From Clostridia bacterium (GTDB taxonomy: Bacteria; Bacillota; Clostridia; Christensenellales; Pumilibacteraceae): DNA of 64,000 bases. The position numbers and the translations under genes are program-made. The stretch lies in contig CAAGAW010000028.1 in assembly GCA_900767465.1 (NCBI GenBank), positions 166,996 through 230,995 on the forward strand. Direction: 5' to 3'. The notes under the pieces are model-generated. The model saw only the letters and a list, made by a program, of their open reading frames with translations. It was not told the DNA's origin and searched no databases. Below, one piece after another: positions 1 to 9,234 of this stretch (position 1 is the stretch's first letter; each line of letters begins with the position of its first letter).

Positions 1-885
1 TTCAACGGGATCAAAAAGAACTGGTCGAGATTTCTGTTCATATTCTTCTTTTTCGGACTGTCGCTGTTCATGTTTATGTTCAATATCCGTGCGTATTCCG
101 TTCTCGACGCGATGCCCGCATGGCTCCGCACGGTTTCGCTCGTGCTGTCGGTGATGCAGTTTGTCATGGTAACTTGCATGACGATGTATATGTGCACGCA
201 GGAAGTAACATACAAACTCGGGCTTGGCGCACTTATAAAAAACAGTTTTCTTCTTACGGTCGCCCTTATCCCGCAAAACCTGTTTTTCCTTATACTCAGC
301 GCGATTCCGATCGTTATTCTTCTTATTTTGCCGCTTCAGTTCGCGATATTCGGCTGGCTGATTTTCGCGCTTCTCGGACCTGCGTATATGGTTCTGATAT
401 ACACCGTGTTCTCGCAATGGGTGTTCGATAAATTCGTCAACGACAAAGTAAAAGGCGCGGTCAAAAACCGCGGCATGTACGTTCCCGACGCGGAAACGGA
501 CAAAGCGACCGAAATCGAGCGTATCCGCACCCGCAACACGCAGTACGGAGCGGCTTACGTTTCGCGCCGTCTGTCGAGCATCGACAAAGGTAAGAGTTTT
601 ACACCGCTCGCTACGACGTTCTCGCGCGACGACCTTGCAAAAATGAACGAGGAAAAAGAAATCATGCGCGAAGAAATCGACAAAGAACGCACGGACGTGG
701 AGAACCAACTGAACGAAGAATACGAGCGTATCGAACAGGAGAAAAAAGCCGCCGAAAAACCGAATCGCCGCGCTCGTCGCGCCGAAGAAAAGGCGAAACG
801 CGCCGCGCAGGCGGAAGAGAAAGAATCGGCTATCGCGACCATGCCGGTTTCCGAAGAGGAATACCGCGAGGACGACGATAAATAA
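1..885 (+). CDS. YesL-like (DUF624-type) membrane protein, 5'-truncated
   Basis: The reading frame is open from base 1, so the N-terminus lies outside the window. The visible 294 residues contain about four hydrophobic segments: one at residues 14-26, and others around VSLVLSVMQFVMV, FLLTVALIPQNLFFLIL and IPIVILLILPLQFAIFGWLIF. After them comes a long charged C-terminal tail rich in Glu, Lys and Arg (about residues 200-294) that looks like a cytoplasmic coiled coil. The arrangement resembles the DUF624/YesL family of Firmicutes membrane proteins, whose function is unknown. The stop codon overlaps the next ATG by one base (TAATG), which suggests translational coupling. The family call is moderate because no diagnostic catalytic motif exists. 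Confidence 0.6.
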   Translation, partial: FNGIKKNWSRFLFIFFFFGLSLFMFMFNIRAYSVLDAMPAWLRTVSLVLSVMQFVMVTCMTMYMCTQEVTYKLGLGALIKNSFLLTVALIPQNLFFLILSAIPIVILLILPLQFAIFGWLIFALLGPAYMVLIYTVFSQWVFDKFVNDKVKGAVKNRGMYVPDAETDKATEIERIRTRNTQYGAAYVSRRLSSIDKGKSFTPLATTFSRDDLAKMNEEKEIMREEIDKERTDVENQLNEEYERIEQEKKAAEKPNRRARRAEEKAKRAAQAEEKESAIATMPVSEEEYREDDDK

Positions 886-1637
886 TGTACGACTCGCTTT
901 CGAAATATTACGACCTGTTCGCCGACAGCGACGACGAGTCGCGCGCCGGGTATATCGCTTCGTTTTTGCCCGAGGGCGGACGGGGAGCGGATCTCGGTTG
1001 CGGAACGGGCGGCGTTACGCTCGCGCTGAAAAAACGGGGATTCGACGTAACCGGATTCGATTCGTCCGAAGGAATGCTCGCCGCGGCCTACGAGCGGGCG
1101 GCGGATAGCGGCGAAACCGTCGATTTCGTTCTCAAAGACGTCTTTCGGGGCGGATTCGGCAAAAACCTCGATTTCGTTATCGCGTGTTGCGACGTGGCAA
1201 ACTACGTTTCGCGCCCGCTCGGATTTTTCAAAAAGGTATACGATTCGTTGTCGGACGGAGGTGTGTTCGCTTTTGACGTTTCGAGCGAATACAAACTGAA
1301 AAACATACTCGGAAACAACACGTTTACCGATACGGTCGGCGGCGTTACCTATATCTGGGTTAACTCGCTCTTTGCAAAATCGGTCGATATGTTTCTGACG
1401 TTTTTCGCGCTTCGCCCGGACGGAACTTACGACAAAACCGTAGACGAACAGACGCAGTATATACACAAACGTGAAGATCTTGTCGGCGCGCTTAAAGAGG
1501 CGGGGTTCGACCGGGTAAAAGAATACGGGTACGGAACCCGCTCGAATCCGGCGGCGAAATGCGAAAGAATATTTTTCGTATGTACGAAAAGCAGCCTCGG
1601 AAAAAGGACAAACGGACACTATGGGCAAAATCGTTAA
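885..1637 (+). CDS. Class I SAM-dependent methyltransferase
   Basis: This 250-aa protein has a clear SAM-binding motif I (DLGCGTGG, about residues 37-44), followed by the acidic end of beta-2 (VTGFDSSEGML) and a motif near residue 100 (FVIACCDVANYV). It should transfer a methyl group from SAM, but the substrate cannot be read from the sequence. Its size and fold match the small stand-alone Methyltransf_25-like proteins. The gene begins inside the TAATG overlap with the upstream membrane protein, and its last 17 bases overlap the following TPR gene, so it is the middle of a translationally coupled cluster. Confidence 0.85.
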   Translation: MYDSLSKYYDLFADSDDESRAGYIASFLPEGGRGADLGCGTGGVTLALKKRGFDVTGFDSSEGMLAAAYERAADSGETVDFVLKDVFRGGFGKNLDFVIACCDVANYVSRPLGFFKKVYDSLSDGGVFAFDVSSEYKLKNILGNNTFTDTVGGVTYIWVNSLFAKSVDMFLTFFALRPDGTYDKTVDEQTQYIHKREDLVGALKEAGFDRVKEYGYGTRSNPAAKCERIFFVCTKSSLGKRTNGHYGQNR

Positions 1638-3330
1638 ACTCGGATTTGACGCGGATTCGTATCTCGAATCTGCCCGGCGCAAATACGACGACGGCAGACT
1701 TATCGACGCAATCGCGGACTATCATACGGTAATCGAATACGACCCTGAAAATAAAACCGCGTACGTCGAGATGGCGCACGCATACGAGGACATCGGATGC
1801 GACGACGCGGCGGAAAAAACGTTCATGAAAATGATAGGCGCAGACCGCAAATGGGACGAAGGGTATATCGGTATGATGGTTCATTGTCTGTTAAACGGCG
1901 ACGACCGTATGGCGAAATACTATCTCGACCAAGGAAAAAAGTACGGCGCGTTCGACGATTCGGACGAAGTGGACGATTACACCGAAATGGTAAACGAAGC
2001 GGGACGGATTGCGGACGAACACGCGTATAAAGAGGGACGCGGCGGGTTTTCGCTTGTAAAAGACGGGACCGACGAAACGCTTTTTCTGGCGCAGGCGTTG
2101 CTTTTCGGCGGCGAGTACGATTTTGCGCAGACCGTTTTCGAAGGGGTAGACAAAGACAGTAAGTATTACGATCAGGCGCGAATGGGACTTGTCCACGTGC
2201 TTTACATGCAGGGTAAGTACGACGAATGCATTGTCCGGTGCGACGATTTACTGAAAAAAAATCCGGAATCGATGCCTCTTCTTATCGAAAAAATGCTCGC
2301 GTGCTACGACTCCGGCAGATTTGACGAAGCGTACGAGGTGGGCGACCGGCTCGACGCGCTCGACTTAAAAAGCAAACGCGATGTGCAAGCGCTTGCCGTT
2401 GCTTTTATGCAGGCGCAGGACGACGATTATGCCGCGAAATATCACGAGAAGATGCTCGAATTTTTGCCGTACGATCGCGACAGTCTGCTTGTTATCGCGC
2501 AGGCGGAATACAACCTCGGCATGCGTGCCGAAGCGCGCGAAGACGCAATGGTTTTGCGCAAACTTTATCCCGAAGATCCGGCGGCGGCTTTTTACGCCCG
2601 TCATATCGTCCTCGGCGACGTCAAGGAATTTACCCTTTCTTACGATATCCCGGAAGAAGAACTCGAAAAACGCGAAAAACGCGTTTCCGCAAAAATCCGC
2701 AGACTCGGTACGATAGATGCGGTAGAAAAGGAACTCGACAACGACGAGACGTTCCTCGAAGAAGTTAAATGTCTGCTGCGCGAAAAACACAATCCGGTCG
2801 GAACCGAGGTTGCGAAATTTTTGTGTCAGAGCGGGAAGTGGCGTCCGTATATCCGGAGCCTTCTTCTGGATACGTCGATATCCGTCGGTACGAAGTGCTC
2901 GATGATCGAGGCATACCTCAATTATTCGGACGACAAAAGTTACGAAGTCGGAACGGGCAACGCCGTGCTGTTTTTCGATCCGGTCGTTCCCGCGCCCGTA
3001 GGAACGAAAGAGGAAGAGGCGATATACTGGTACGTAGTCGCCAACCTCACTTTCCGCGCGAGGGATTTCAGCGAACCGATCGCAAAATCGTACGAGAAAC
3101 TCATTTCCGCAATGCACGAGAAAAACGTCCCCAAATTCAGCAGGCAGGTAATCGCGGGAGTTATGCTGTACGAGGCCGGTCTCGAACAGTTTCCCACCGT
3201 CGACAGGTGTCTCGAAGTGTTCAATACGTCTCCCGGCAGAATGAGATCGTTGATACGTAAAGCCGGACTTTCGGATGACGACCGCACGAAACGCGAAAAA
3301 GAACAGACACCCGCAAAAAAAGGAGAATAA
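1621..3330 (+). CDS. Tetratricopeptide-repeat protein
   Basis: This 569-aa protein has no signal peptide or membrane segment and is probably cytoplasmic. The N-terminal half shows TPR-type helical pairs, for example around residues 10-75 (ARRKYDDGRLIDAIADYHTVI followed by NKTAYVEMAHAYEDIG), 145-200 and 205-290. The C-terminal 200 residues are less repetitive and very acidic/basic. TPR proteins act as protein-interaction scaffolds, and no enzymatic motif is visible. The start overlaps the methyltransferase by 17 bases and the gene is followed after one base by the TTG start of the HEAT-like gene. The two repeat proteins may therefore work together. Confidence 0.75.
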   Translation: MGKIVKLGFDADSYLESARRKYDDGRLIDAIADYHTVIEYDPENKTAYVEMAHAYEDIGCDDAAEKTFMKMIGADRKWDEGYIGMMVHCLLNGDDRMAKYYLDQGKKYGAFDDSDEVDDYTEMVNEAGRIADEHAYKEGRGGFSLVKDGTDETLFLAQALLFGGEYDFAQTVFEGVDKDSKYYDQARMGLVHVLYMQGKYDECIVRCDDLLKKNPESMPLLIEKMLACYDSGRFDEAYEVGDRLDALDLKSKRDVQALAVAFMQAQDDDYAAKYHEKMLEFLPYDRDSLLVIAQAEYNLGMRAEAREDAMVLRKLYPEDPAAAFYARHIVLGDVKEFTLSYDIPEEELEKREKRVSAKIRRLGTIDAVEKELDNDETFLEEVKCLLREKHNPVGTEVAKFLCQSGKWRPYIRSLLLDTSISVGTKCSMIEAYLNYSDDKSYEVGTGNAVLFFDPVVPAPVGTKEEEAIYWYVVANLTFRARDFSEPIAKSYEKLISAMHEKNVPKFSRQVIAGVMLYEAGLEQFPTVDRCLEVFNTSPGRMRSLIRKAGLSDDDRTKREKEQTPAKKGE

Positions 3331-3331
3331 A

Positions 3332-4135
3332 TTGAAAGACTTTGACAAATTGTTCGAAAACTTTTTAAGAAACGAGCTTAAGGAAAACGAAGGTCTTACG
3401 CCCGACGAACTCGAAGATATGATCCCCGAACTTTACGAGCGGTGGGCGACGACCCCGAACCCCGAAACCGACGGACTTTCGCCCGAAGAATTTTTCGCTC
3501 GCGTCGACGATCCGGAAAAACTCGTCGGAATGTTCGTCGAGTCCAACGAGGGCGACTCGAATCCCTGTTCGCTCCTGTGCGACCGTATAACCGAAGTAAA
3601 AGGCTGCGACGCATATCTCGTAAAACTCGTCGACAAATCGGTCGATCCCAAAACCGCGATAGCCGCGCTCAATCTTATTTGCGAATCGGGAGCGGAGATG
3701 CCGACGGACAAAATGGTTGACATAATGCTCGACGAGAGCGCGGACGAAGGGCTCAGAGAGGCGTGCGCGGACGAACTTAAAGAAGAGGCGGGAAAAGTAG
3801 CCGAAAAACTGTACGCCGCGCTTCCCTCCGCTTCGCTCGCCGACAAAGAGATAATTGCAGACGTACTCGTCGAAGGCGAAAAAGACGAACGGACTTACGA
3901 ACTTCTGCGCGAACTGTTCGCTACGTCCGACAATCTTCCGTTCGTGGCGGGACTTATCGGCAAATACGGCGACGAACGCGCCGCGGAGTATTTGTATCCC
4001 GCTCTCGACGACTGCAATTATATGGAATATATCGAAATCCGCAACGCCATCGAACAGATGGGCGGCGTCGTAGACGATACCGTCCGCGACTTTTCGGACG
4101 ACGAATTCTATAAAGCGATAAAAAATCTGAAATAA
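3332..4135 (+). CDS. HEAT-like alpha-helical repeat protein
   Basis: I place the start at the TTG at 3332 because AAAGGAG (3319-3325) lies just upstream at normal spacing. An upstream ATG in this frame would overlap the TPR gene by 56 bases and lacks such a site. The 267-aa product is acidic and almost entirely helical. Its C-terminal two thirds have repeated helix pairs like HEAT or armadillo units (KTAIAALNLICESG, LREACADELKEEAG, DERAAEYLYPALDD). No catalytic motif or signal peptide is seen. It sits directly after the TPR gene and 16 bases before the HD phosphohydrolase. The function is unknown. Confidence 0.65.
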   Translation: MKDFDKLFENFLRNELKENEGLTPDELEDMIPELYERWATTPNPETDGLSPEEFFARVDDPEKLVGMFVESNEGDSNPCSLLCDRITEVKGCDAYLVKLVDKSVDPKTAIAALNLICESGAEMPTDKMVDIMLDESADEGLREACADELKEEAGKVAEKLYAALPSASLADKEIIADVLVEGEKDERTYELLRELFATSDNLPFVAGLIGKYGDERAAEYLYPALDDCNYMEYIEIRNAIEQMGGVVDDTVRDFSDDEFYKAIKNLK

Positions 4136-4151
4136 TATAGTCGGAGGCAAA

Positions 4152-4880
4152 ATGAAGAGAATCACGCTCGAAGACGTAAAATCGGACGCGGATATCCGCG
4201 CGCTTATCGAGGCGACGAACCAAAATCTCGAAGTAATGGGGTATACGGAGCACGGACTCAGACACGTAGGCTACGTCAGCCGTACCACCGCAAATATTCT
4301 GCGCGAACTCGGTTACGACGAGCGCACCGTCGAACTCGGCGCGATTACCGGCTGGATTCACGATATCGGCAACGCGATCAACCGCAAAAACCACGGTCTT
4401 ACCGGCGCGGGGCTCGCGTTCGGATTGCTTAAAAACAGCGGCATGGATATGACGGAAATCGCAACCGTAATGGGAGCGATCGGCAACCACGAAGAAGAGA
4501 CGGGTATCCCCGTTTCGCCCGTGTCCGCCGCGCTGATCATCGCCGACAAATCGGACGCACACCGCAGCCGCGTCCGCCGCGATCGTTACGACCTCAAAGA
4601 CATCCACGACCGCGTCAATATGTCCATAAAAAAGAATTCGCTCGTCGTTGACGCAAAACATCGCGTGATACGACTCGTTATTTGTATGGACGAAACGAGC
4701 GCGCTGATGGAATATCTGCAAATCTACCTTTCGCGTATGATTCTCAGCGAAAAAGCGGCTGCGTATCTCGGTTGTTCGTTCGAACTCGTAATAAACGGCG
4801 CGTTGATCAACCGCCAGACCGAAAAACCGTCTCCGGTAGTACTTACGGGCGACGAAAGGGAAGTTTCGGCGGAAGAATAA
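4152..4880 (+). CDS. HD-domain phosphohydrolase
   Basis: This 242-aa protein carries the ordered metal-binding residues of the HD superfamily: an early His (EHGLRHVGYV, about residues 32-41), the HD pair in WIHDIGN (about 71-77), a later His (GNHEEETG) and a final Asp (IADKSDAHRSR). HD proteins hydrolyse phosphomonoesters, cyclic nucleotides or nucleotides. Which substrate applies here is not determinable. It is the last gene of the cluster that starts before the window, with a good ribosome site (GGAGG, 4142-4146). A T-rich stretch follows but no convincing terminator stem is seen. Confidence 0.8.
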   Translation: MKRITLEDVKSDADIRALIEATNQNLEVMGYTEHGLRHVGYVSRTTANILRELGYDERTVELGAITGWIHDIGNAINRKNHGLTGAGLAFGLLKNSGMDMTEIATVMGAIGNHEEETGIPVSPVSAALIIADKSDAHRSRVRRDRYDLKDIHDRVNMSIKKNSLVVDAKHRVIRLVICMDETSALMEYLQIYLSRMILSEKAAAYLGCSFELVINGALINRQTEKPSPVVLTGDEREVSAEE

Positions 4881-4965
4881 CTTTTTTTGACGCTAAGCCG
4901 TTCGGTTTTCGCCGTTTTTTCACACAATTTTAAATTAAAGGTTATGGCGAGCCGTCAAAAAAGTT
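4879..4965. repeat. 13-bp imperfect inverted repeat flanking an 60-bp spacer
   Basis: AACTTTTTTTGACG at 4879-4892 is matched in reverse by CGTCAAAAAAGTT at 4953-4965, with one extra T in the left arm. The pair brackets the intergenic region between the HD gene and the Rho-like gene, and the right arm touches the -35 box of the next promoter. It could be a weak bidirectional hairpin or an operator. No terminal duplication suggests a mobile element. Confidence 0.4.
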
Positions 4966-4992
4966 GCAATCGCACGATAAAAATGTTATAAT
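4964..4992 (+). promoter_or_regulatory. Sigma-A-type promoter for the Rho-like gene and secA
   Basis: TTGCAA (4964-4969) and TATAAT (4987-4992) are separated by 17 bases, with a TGN extended -10 at 4984-4986. Its position rules out the in-frame TTG at 4964 as translation start, since that codon is the -35 box itself. Confidence 0.85.
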
Positions 4993-5038
4993 TATAGATA
5001 AGCGGGCATTTAAAAATTCTGTCCGCGGGAGCAGTGTA

Positions 5039-6451
5039 ATGGGAAGGAATCCGTTATGGTACAGGGAGTACGGAAGAAAAGCGCTTAAAGAAATGGCGTT
5101 CGACAAATACGTCGAGTCGCTGAAAGGTAAACCGTCTCTTACCGCCAAGGATAAAGACAAGTTCTACAAAGACGCGTTTGCGTACCTGACGTACAAAGGC
5201 GTTTACGAATGCAGAGACATAGCGACCAGGCTCGGACTTCCCGCAACTACACTCACCAAAGACGAACTTAATCACCGTATAGTTGCCGCGATGTGGGGTT
5301 TGCAGGACTTCGACGACGTCGAATCGATGCTCGTCGAGCCGAGCGTCAACAGCCGAATTTCGCCCGCCGTCGAACTTAAAATCGACGAACTTTATCGTAA
5401 AGGAGCGTTCATCAACGGCAGAGAAGTACGCGGTTATTTCGAAAAAACGGACGGAGGTTACGGCGTTATCCGCGCTTTTCCGCTTGGAAAATGCGACAGC
5501 GACGCGTTCTGCGCCGTCAAACTCGTAAACGAACTCGGGCTTAAAGACGGCGACTTTATAGTTGGCCGCGTCAAGTACGAGGAAGAACTGAAATGTATGT
5601 ACGTTTACCACGTGGACAACATTAACGGCGTCGACGTCGACGACTTCAACAAGCCGCTTGCCGGGGTAAACGACCTTGTTCCGCAGGATCCGGTCAGAAG
5701 ATTAGTCGTTCCCGATACGGCGGACGGACTCGGCGGGTACGTAAACGTTCTCGCTCCTCTTGCGATCGGTCAGAACCTTCTCGTTTCGTATTCCGGCACC
5801 CCGACGGGACCGGACAACGTAATCGGACTTGCAGACGCGCTCAGAGAAACGGCGGAATTTGATAACGTAGTTACCGTTTTTCTCGGAGAACGCGAAAAAA
5901 ACAGACAAAAACTCCGCGCTCTTTCGGGCGACGACGGATTTGTTGCGGCGGGCGACGACGAACGCGCGGCTTACGTGGCAAAACGTGCGACGGACTTTGT
6001 TAAAGGCGAGGCGCGCCGCGGGAAAAACGTTTGCCTTCTCGTAAACGCGCTGTATCCCATCGCATGGAAAGACGGTCTTTGCGAATATATTATGTCCTCC
6101 GCTGTCTCTTACGCCGGGGGCGGAAGCGTAACGGTCGTATGTTTTGTCGATCGCGAGGCGGTAGGCGGCGGATACGACAAAGTAAAAAGAATCGCGGACG
6201 CCGAACTTCATCTCGATTACTACGCGTTCCTCGATTTGTTCGACGTGGACGTAAGCGACAGCTATTCGGTCTGTTCGTCGCTTCTCGAAGGAACGGACAA
6301 ACACGTCACTACGGTGCTTCGCAGATTCCTCAGAGAACGCGGCGCCGCGGCTGCGAGACGTCTCGTCAGTTCGCAGAAATCATATAAAGCGTTATGCGAC
6401 GCCGTTCTGGCGGTCGAAACGTACGAGCGCGACGAAATGTTTACCCGCTAA
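5039..6451 (+). CDS. Rho-family protein with degenerate ATPase site (putative pseudo-Rho)
   Basis: This 470-aa protein follows the Rho domain order: an N-terminal helical region, an OB/cold-shock RNA-binding region (GGYGVIR about residue 140), then a RecA-like core. The core aligns segment by segment with Rho: LVPQDPVRRLVV to LTPLxPxxR, APLAIGQNLLV (about 239) to APxGxGQRGLIV, VFLGEREK (about 277) to LLIDERPE, NVCLLVNAL (about 331) to VIILMDSIT, GGSVTVV (about 361) to GGSLTII, and AELHLD (about 389) to MELHLD. The Walker A APPKAGKT is replaced by SYSGTPTG, with no GK[ST], and the Walker B Asp is Asn. It may still bind RNA but should not hydrolyse ATP. The start ATG 5039 is chosen because the promoter lies at 4964-4992. 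It is followed by secA after 53 bases. Confidence 0.75.
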   Translation: MGRNPLWYREYGRKALKEMAFDKYVESLKGKPSLTAKDKDKFYKDAFAYLTYKGVYECRDIATRLGLPATTLTKDELNHRIVAAMWGLQDFDDVESMLVEPSVNSRISPAVELKIDELYRKGAFINGREVRGYFEKTDGGYGVIRAFPLGKCDSDAFCAVKLVNELGLKDGDFIVGRVKYEEELKCMYVYHVDNINGVDVDDFNKPLAGVNDLVPQDPVRRLVVPDTADGLGGYVNVLAPLAIGQNLLVSYSGTPTGPDNVIGLADALRETAEFDNVVTVFLGEREKNRQKLRALSGDDGFVAAGDDERAAYVAKRATDFVKGEARRGKNVCLLVNALYPIAWKDGLCEYIMSSAVSYAGGGSVTVVCFVDREAVGGGYDKVKRIADAELHLDYYAFLDLFDVDVSDSYSVCSSLLEGTDKHVTTVLRRFLRERGAAAARRLVSSQKSYKALCDAVLAVETYERDEMFTR

Positions 6452-6504
6452 GTTACGATTACGGGAACTTCATAAGGCAAGATTCAAGGAGAAATATAAA
6501 GGTA

Positions 6505-9225
6505 ATGGGACTTATTTCGTTTATAACCGGCAGCGACAATCGCAGGCACATTAAAAGACTCAACGCAATCGCCGACAAGGTGGAACGGTACGAAGAGGAG
6601 TATAAAAAACTCTCCGACGAACAACTTAAAGCGAAAACCGCCGAGTTTAAGGACCGTCTCGAAAACAACTACGAAACTCTCGACGATATTCTTCCCGAGG
6701 CGTTCGCAACCGTCCGCGAGGCAAGTTGGCGCGTCCTCGGCATGAGACACTTTCACGTTCAACTTATCGGCGGTATCGCCCTTCATCAGGGACGTATCGC
6801 AGAGATGAGAACGGGCGAAGGTAAAACGCTCGTGGCTACTTTGCCGTCCTATCTTAACGCGCTTACGGGACAGGGCGTTCACGTAGTCACCGTCAACGAC
6901 TACCTCGCCCGCCGCGACGCGGAATGGATGGGTAAAGTTCATCGTTTCCTCGGTCTTACCGTAGGCGTTGCGGTGGCGGGTATGGACAACGAATCCAAGC
7001 GCGCCGCGTACAATTGCGACATCACTTACGGAACCAACAACGAACTCGGATTCGACTACCTTCGCGATAATATGGTTATATATAAGCGCGACAAGGTACA
7101 GCGTCCGCTTAACTTCTGTATCATCGACGAGGTAGACTCGATTCTTATCGACGAGGCGCGTACCCCGCTTATCATTTCGGGTCGCGGCGGCAAGTCCAGC
7201 GAAATGTATATCGTCGCAAACCGCTTCGCCAAATCGCTCAAAGAGGACGATATCGACCTCGACGAAAAGAAAAAAGCGGTTACGCTTACCGAAAACGGAG
7301 TGGCGAAAGCCGAACGCTTCTTTGCGGTGGATAACCTTTCCGACGTCGATAACATCGAACTCAACCATTATATAAACAACGCTCTTCGCGCCAACTATAT
7401 AATGAAACTCGACAAAGACTATATCGTCAATCCAAAGGGCGAAGTCGTTATCGTTGACGAGTTCACAGGACGACTTATGGACGGTCGTCGTTACAGCGAT
7501 GGACTTCATCAGGCCATCGAGGCAAAGGAAAACGTCCGTATTCAGTCCGAAAACAAAACTCTCGCGACCATCACTTTCCAGAACTATTTCCGTCTCTACA
7601 AAAAACTCAGCGGTATGACCGGTACGGCAAAAACCGAGGAGGCAGAATTCAGAGATATCTACAACCTCGACGTCGTTACGATCCCGACCAACCTTCCCAT
7701 CAAGCGTAAGGACGAGGACGATCAGGTTTATTCGACCCGCGCCGGCAAACTTCGCGCGGTCGTCGCGGACATCACCGCAAGTTATCAGAAAGGTCAGCCC
7801 GTTCTCGTAGGTACTACCACCGTCGAAAAGAGCGAAGAACTTTCCGCAATGCTTGTAAAAGCCAAGATTCCGCACAACGTTCTTAACGCGAAGAATCACG
7901 AAAAGGAAGCGGAAATCGTCGCTCAGGCAGGTAAGGTCCGCGCCGTAACCATTGCAACAAACATGGCAGGCCGCGGAACCGATATTATGCTCGGAGGTAA
8001 CGCGGAATACCTCGCAATCAAACGCATGCGCGAAATCGGCATGAGCGAAGAGCAGGTTTCCGCCGCAACTTCGTACTACAACACCGACGACGCCGAAGTC
8101 CTTCGCGCGCGCGAACAATACAAAAAATTCTACGACGAGTACAAAGGCGAAGTCCTTAAAGAGAAAGAAGAGGTTATCGCGGCGGGCGGTCTCCGCATAA
8201 TCGGCACCGAACGTCACGAATCCCGCCGTATCGACAATCAGTTGCGCGGTCGTGCCGGCCGTCAGGGCGACGTCGGTTCTTCGGTGTTCTACCTTTCGAT
8301 GGAGGACGAACTCGTTCGTCTTTTCGGCGGCGACAGAATGAAACGTATCGCCGAAATGTTCAAAATCGACGAGGACACGCCGTTCTCGATGGGCATGCTT
8401 ACCCGTCAGATCGAAAACGCGCAACGGAACATCGAGGGTCAGAACTACACGACCCGTCGTCAGGTTCTCGAATACGACAACGTCATGAACGTTCAGCGTA
8501 CCATTATCTACGGCGAGCGCAATAAGGTTCTCGACGGAATCAACGCTCACGATCAGATTCTTAAAATGATGCGCGATCAGGTCGATAAACTCGTCGCCGC
8601 GTACACCGACGAGCGCGTCGACTGGGACGAGTGGGATTACGAAACACTCAATAAAGAAATCGAACGCCGTATCCTCCCGGGCGAAGAGGACTTCTTAACG
8701 CAGGAGCGTATGGAGAAGTGGGCGCTCGACGAAATCAAAGAACAACTTTACGAAGCCGTCAGGTCGGCTTACGAGGACAAAATCGCCGAAGCGGACGCTC
8801 TCGGTAAAGAGGCTAACGCACCCATCGACTTCTCGGAAATCGAACGCGTTATCATGCTCAGGGTCATCGACTCGAAGTGGATGGATCACATCGATTCGAT
8901 GGATCAACTCCGCAAGGGTATCGTGCTCAAAGCGTACGGCAATCAGGATCCCGTAGCCGCATACAAAAAAGCGGGTCTCGAAATGTTCGAGGATATGACC
9001 GCAAAAATGGAAGAGGAAATCGTTTCGCTTCTTATGCACGTCAACGTAGAGCGCGCGCCGCGCCGCGAGGAGCAGAAAATCGAAATGGTAACCAACCGTA
9101 ACGGCGGAGCCGCCCCCGTGGCAAAAGCCGTAAAAGCCGGTTCGGTCGGAAGAAACGATCCGTGTCCGTGCGGCAGCGGCAAAAAATACAAAGAATGTTG
9201 TATGGGAAAGGACCAGAACCGTTAA
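6505..9225 (+). CDS. secA: Preprotein translocase ATPase SecA
   Basis: SecA is the motor that pushes unfolded preproteins through SecYEG using ATP. The 906-aa product begins MGLISFITGSDNR. It has the Walker A MRTGEGKT (about residue 101), the Walker B-type IDEVDSILIDEAR (about 205), the preprotein-crosslinking region, the second nucleotide-binding fold with NMAGRGTDI and the RIDNQLRGRAGRQGD motif. At the C-terminus is a zinc-binding SEC-C tail with CPCGSGKKYKECC. The start at ATG 6505 is preceded by AAGGAG (6486-6491); an earlier in-frame start would lie inside the Rho-like gene. The length is normal. Nine bases separate it from prfB, a common secA-prfB arrangement. Confidence 0.97.
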   Translation: MGLISFITGSDNRRHIKRLNAIADKVERYEEEYKKLSDEQLKAKTAEFKDRLENNYETLDDILPEAFATVREASWRVLGMRHFHVQLIGGIALHQGRIAEMRTGEGKTLVATLPSYLNALTGQGVHVVTVNDYLARRDAEWMGKVHRFLGLTVGVAVAGMDNESKRAAYNCDITYGTNNELGFDYLRDNMVIYKRDKVQRPLNFCIIDEVDSILIDEARTPLIISGRGGKSSEMYIVANRFAKSLKEDDIDLDEKKKAVTLTENGVAKAERFFAVDNLSDVDNIELNHYINNALRANYIMKLDKDYIVNPKGEVVIVDEFTGRLMDGRRYSDGLHQAIEAKENVRIQSENKTLATITFQNYFRLYKKLSGMTGTAKTEEAEFRDIYNLDVVTIPTNLPIKRKDEDDQVYSTRAGKLRAVVADITASYQKGQPVLVGTTTVEKSEELSAMLVKAKIPHNVLNAKNHEKEAEIVAQAGKVRAVTIATNMAGRGTDIMLGGNAEYLAIKRMREIGMSEEQVSAATSYYNTDDAEVLRAREQYKKFYDEYKGEVLKEKEEVIAAGGLRIIGTERHESRRIDNQLRGRAGRQGDVGSSVFYLSMEDELVRLFGGDRMKRIAEMFKIDEDTPFSMGMLTRQIENAQRNIEGQNYTTRRQVLEYDNVMNVQRTIIYGERNKVLDGINAHDQILKMMRDQVDKLVAAYTDERVDWDEWDYETLNKEIERRILPGEEDFLTQERMEKWALDEIKEQLYEAVRSAYEDKIAEADALGKEANAPIDFSEIERVIMLRVIDSKWMDHIDSMDQLRKGIVLKAYGNQDPVAAYKKAGLEMFEDMTAKMEEEIVSLLMHVNVERAPRREEQKIEMVTNRNGGAAPVAKAVKAGSVGRNDPCPCGSGKKYKECCMGKDQNR

Positions 9226-9234
9226 GGAATCAGG

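Noticed and set aside
4964..5038. Upstream TTG start for the Rho-like gene
   Set aside because: This codon is the -35 box of a strong promoter whose transcript would start after it.
6484..8550. 688-codon open frame antisense to secA
   Set aside because: It is the mirror of secA codon usage; secA has all conserved motifs and its own context.
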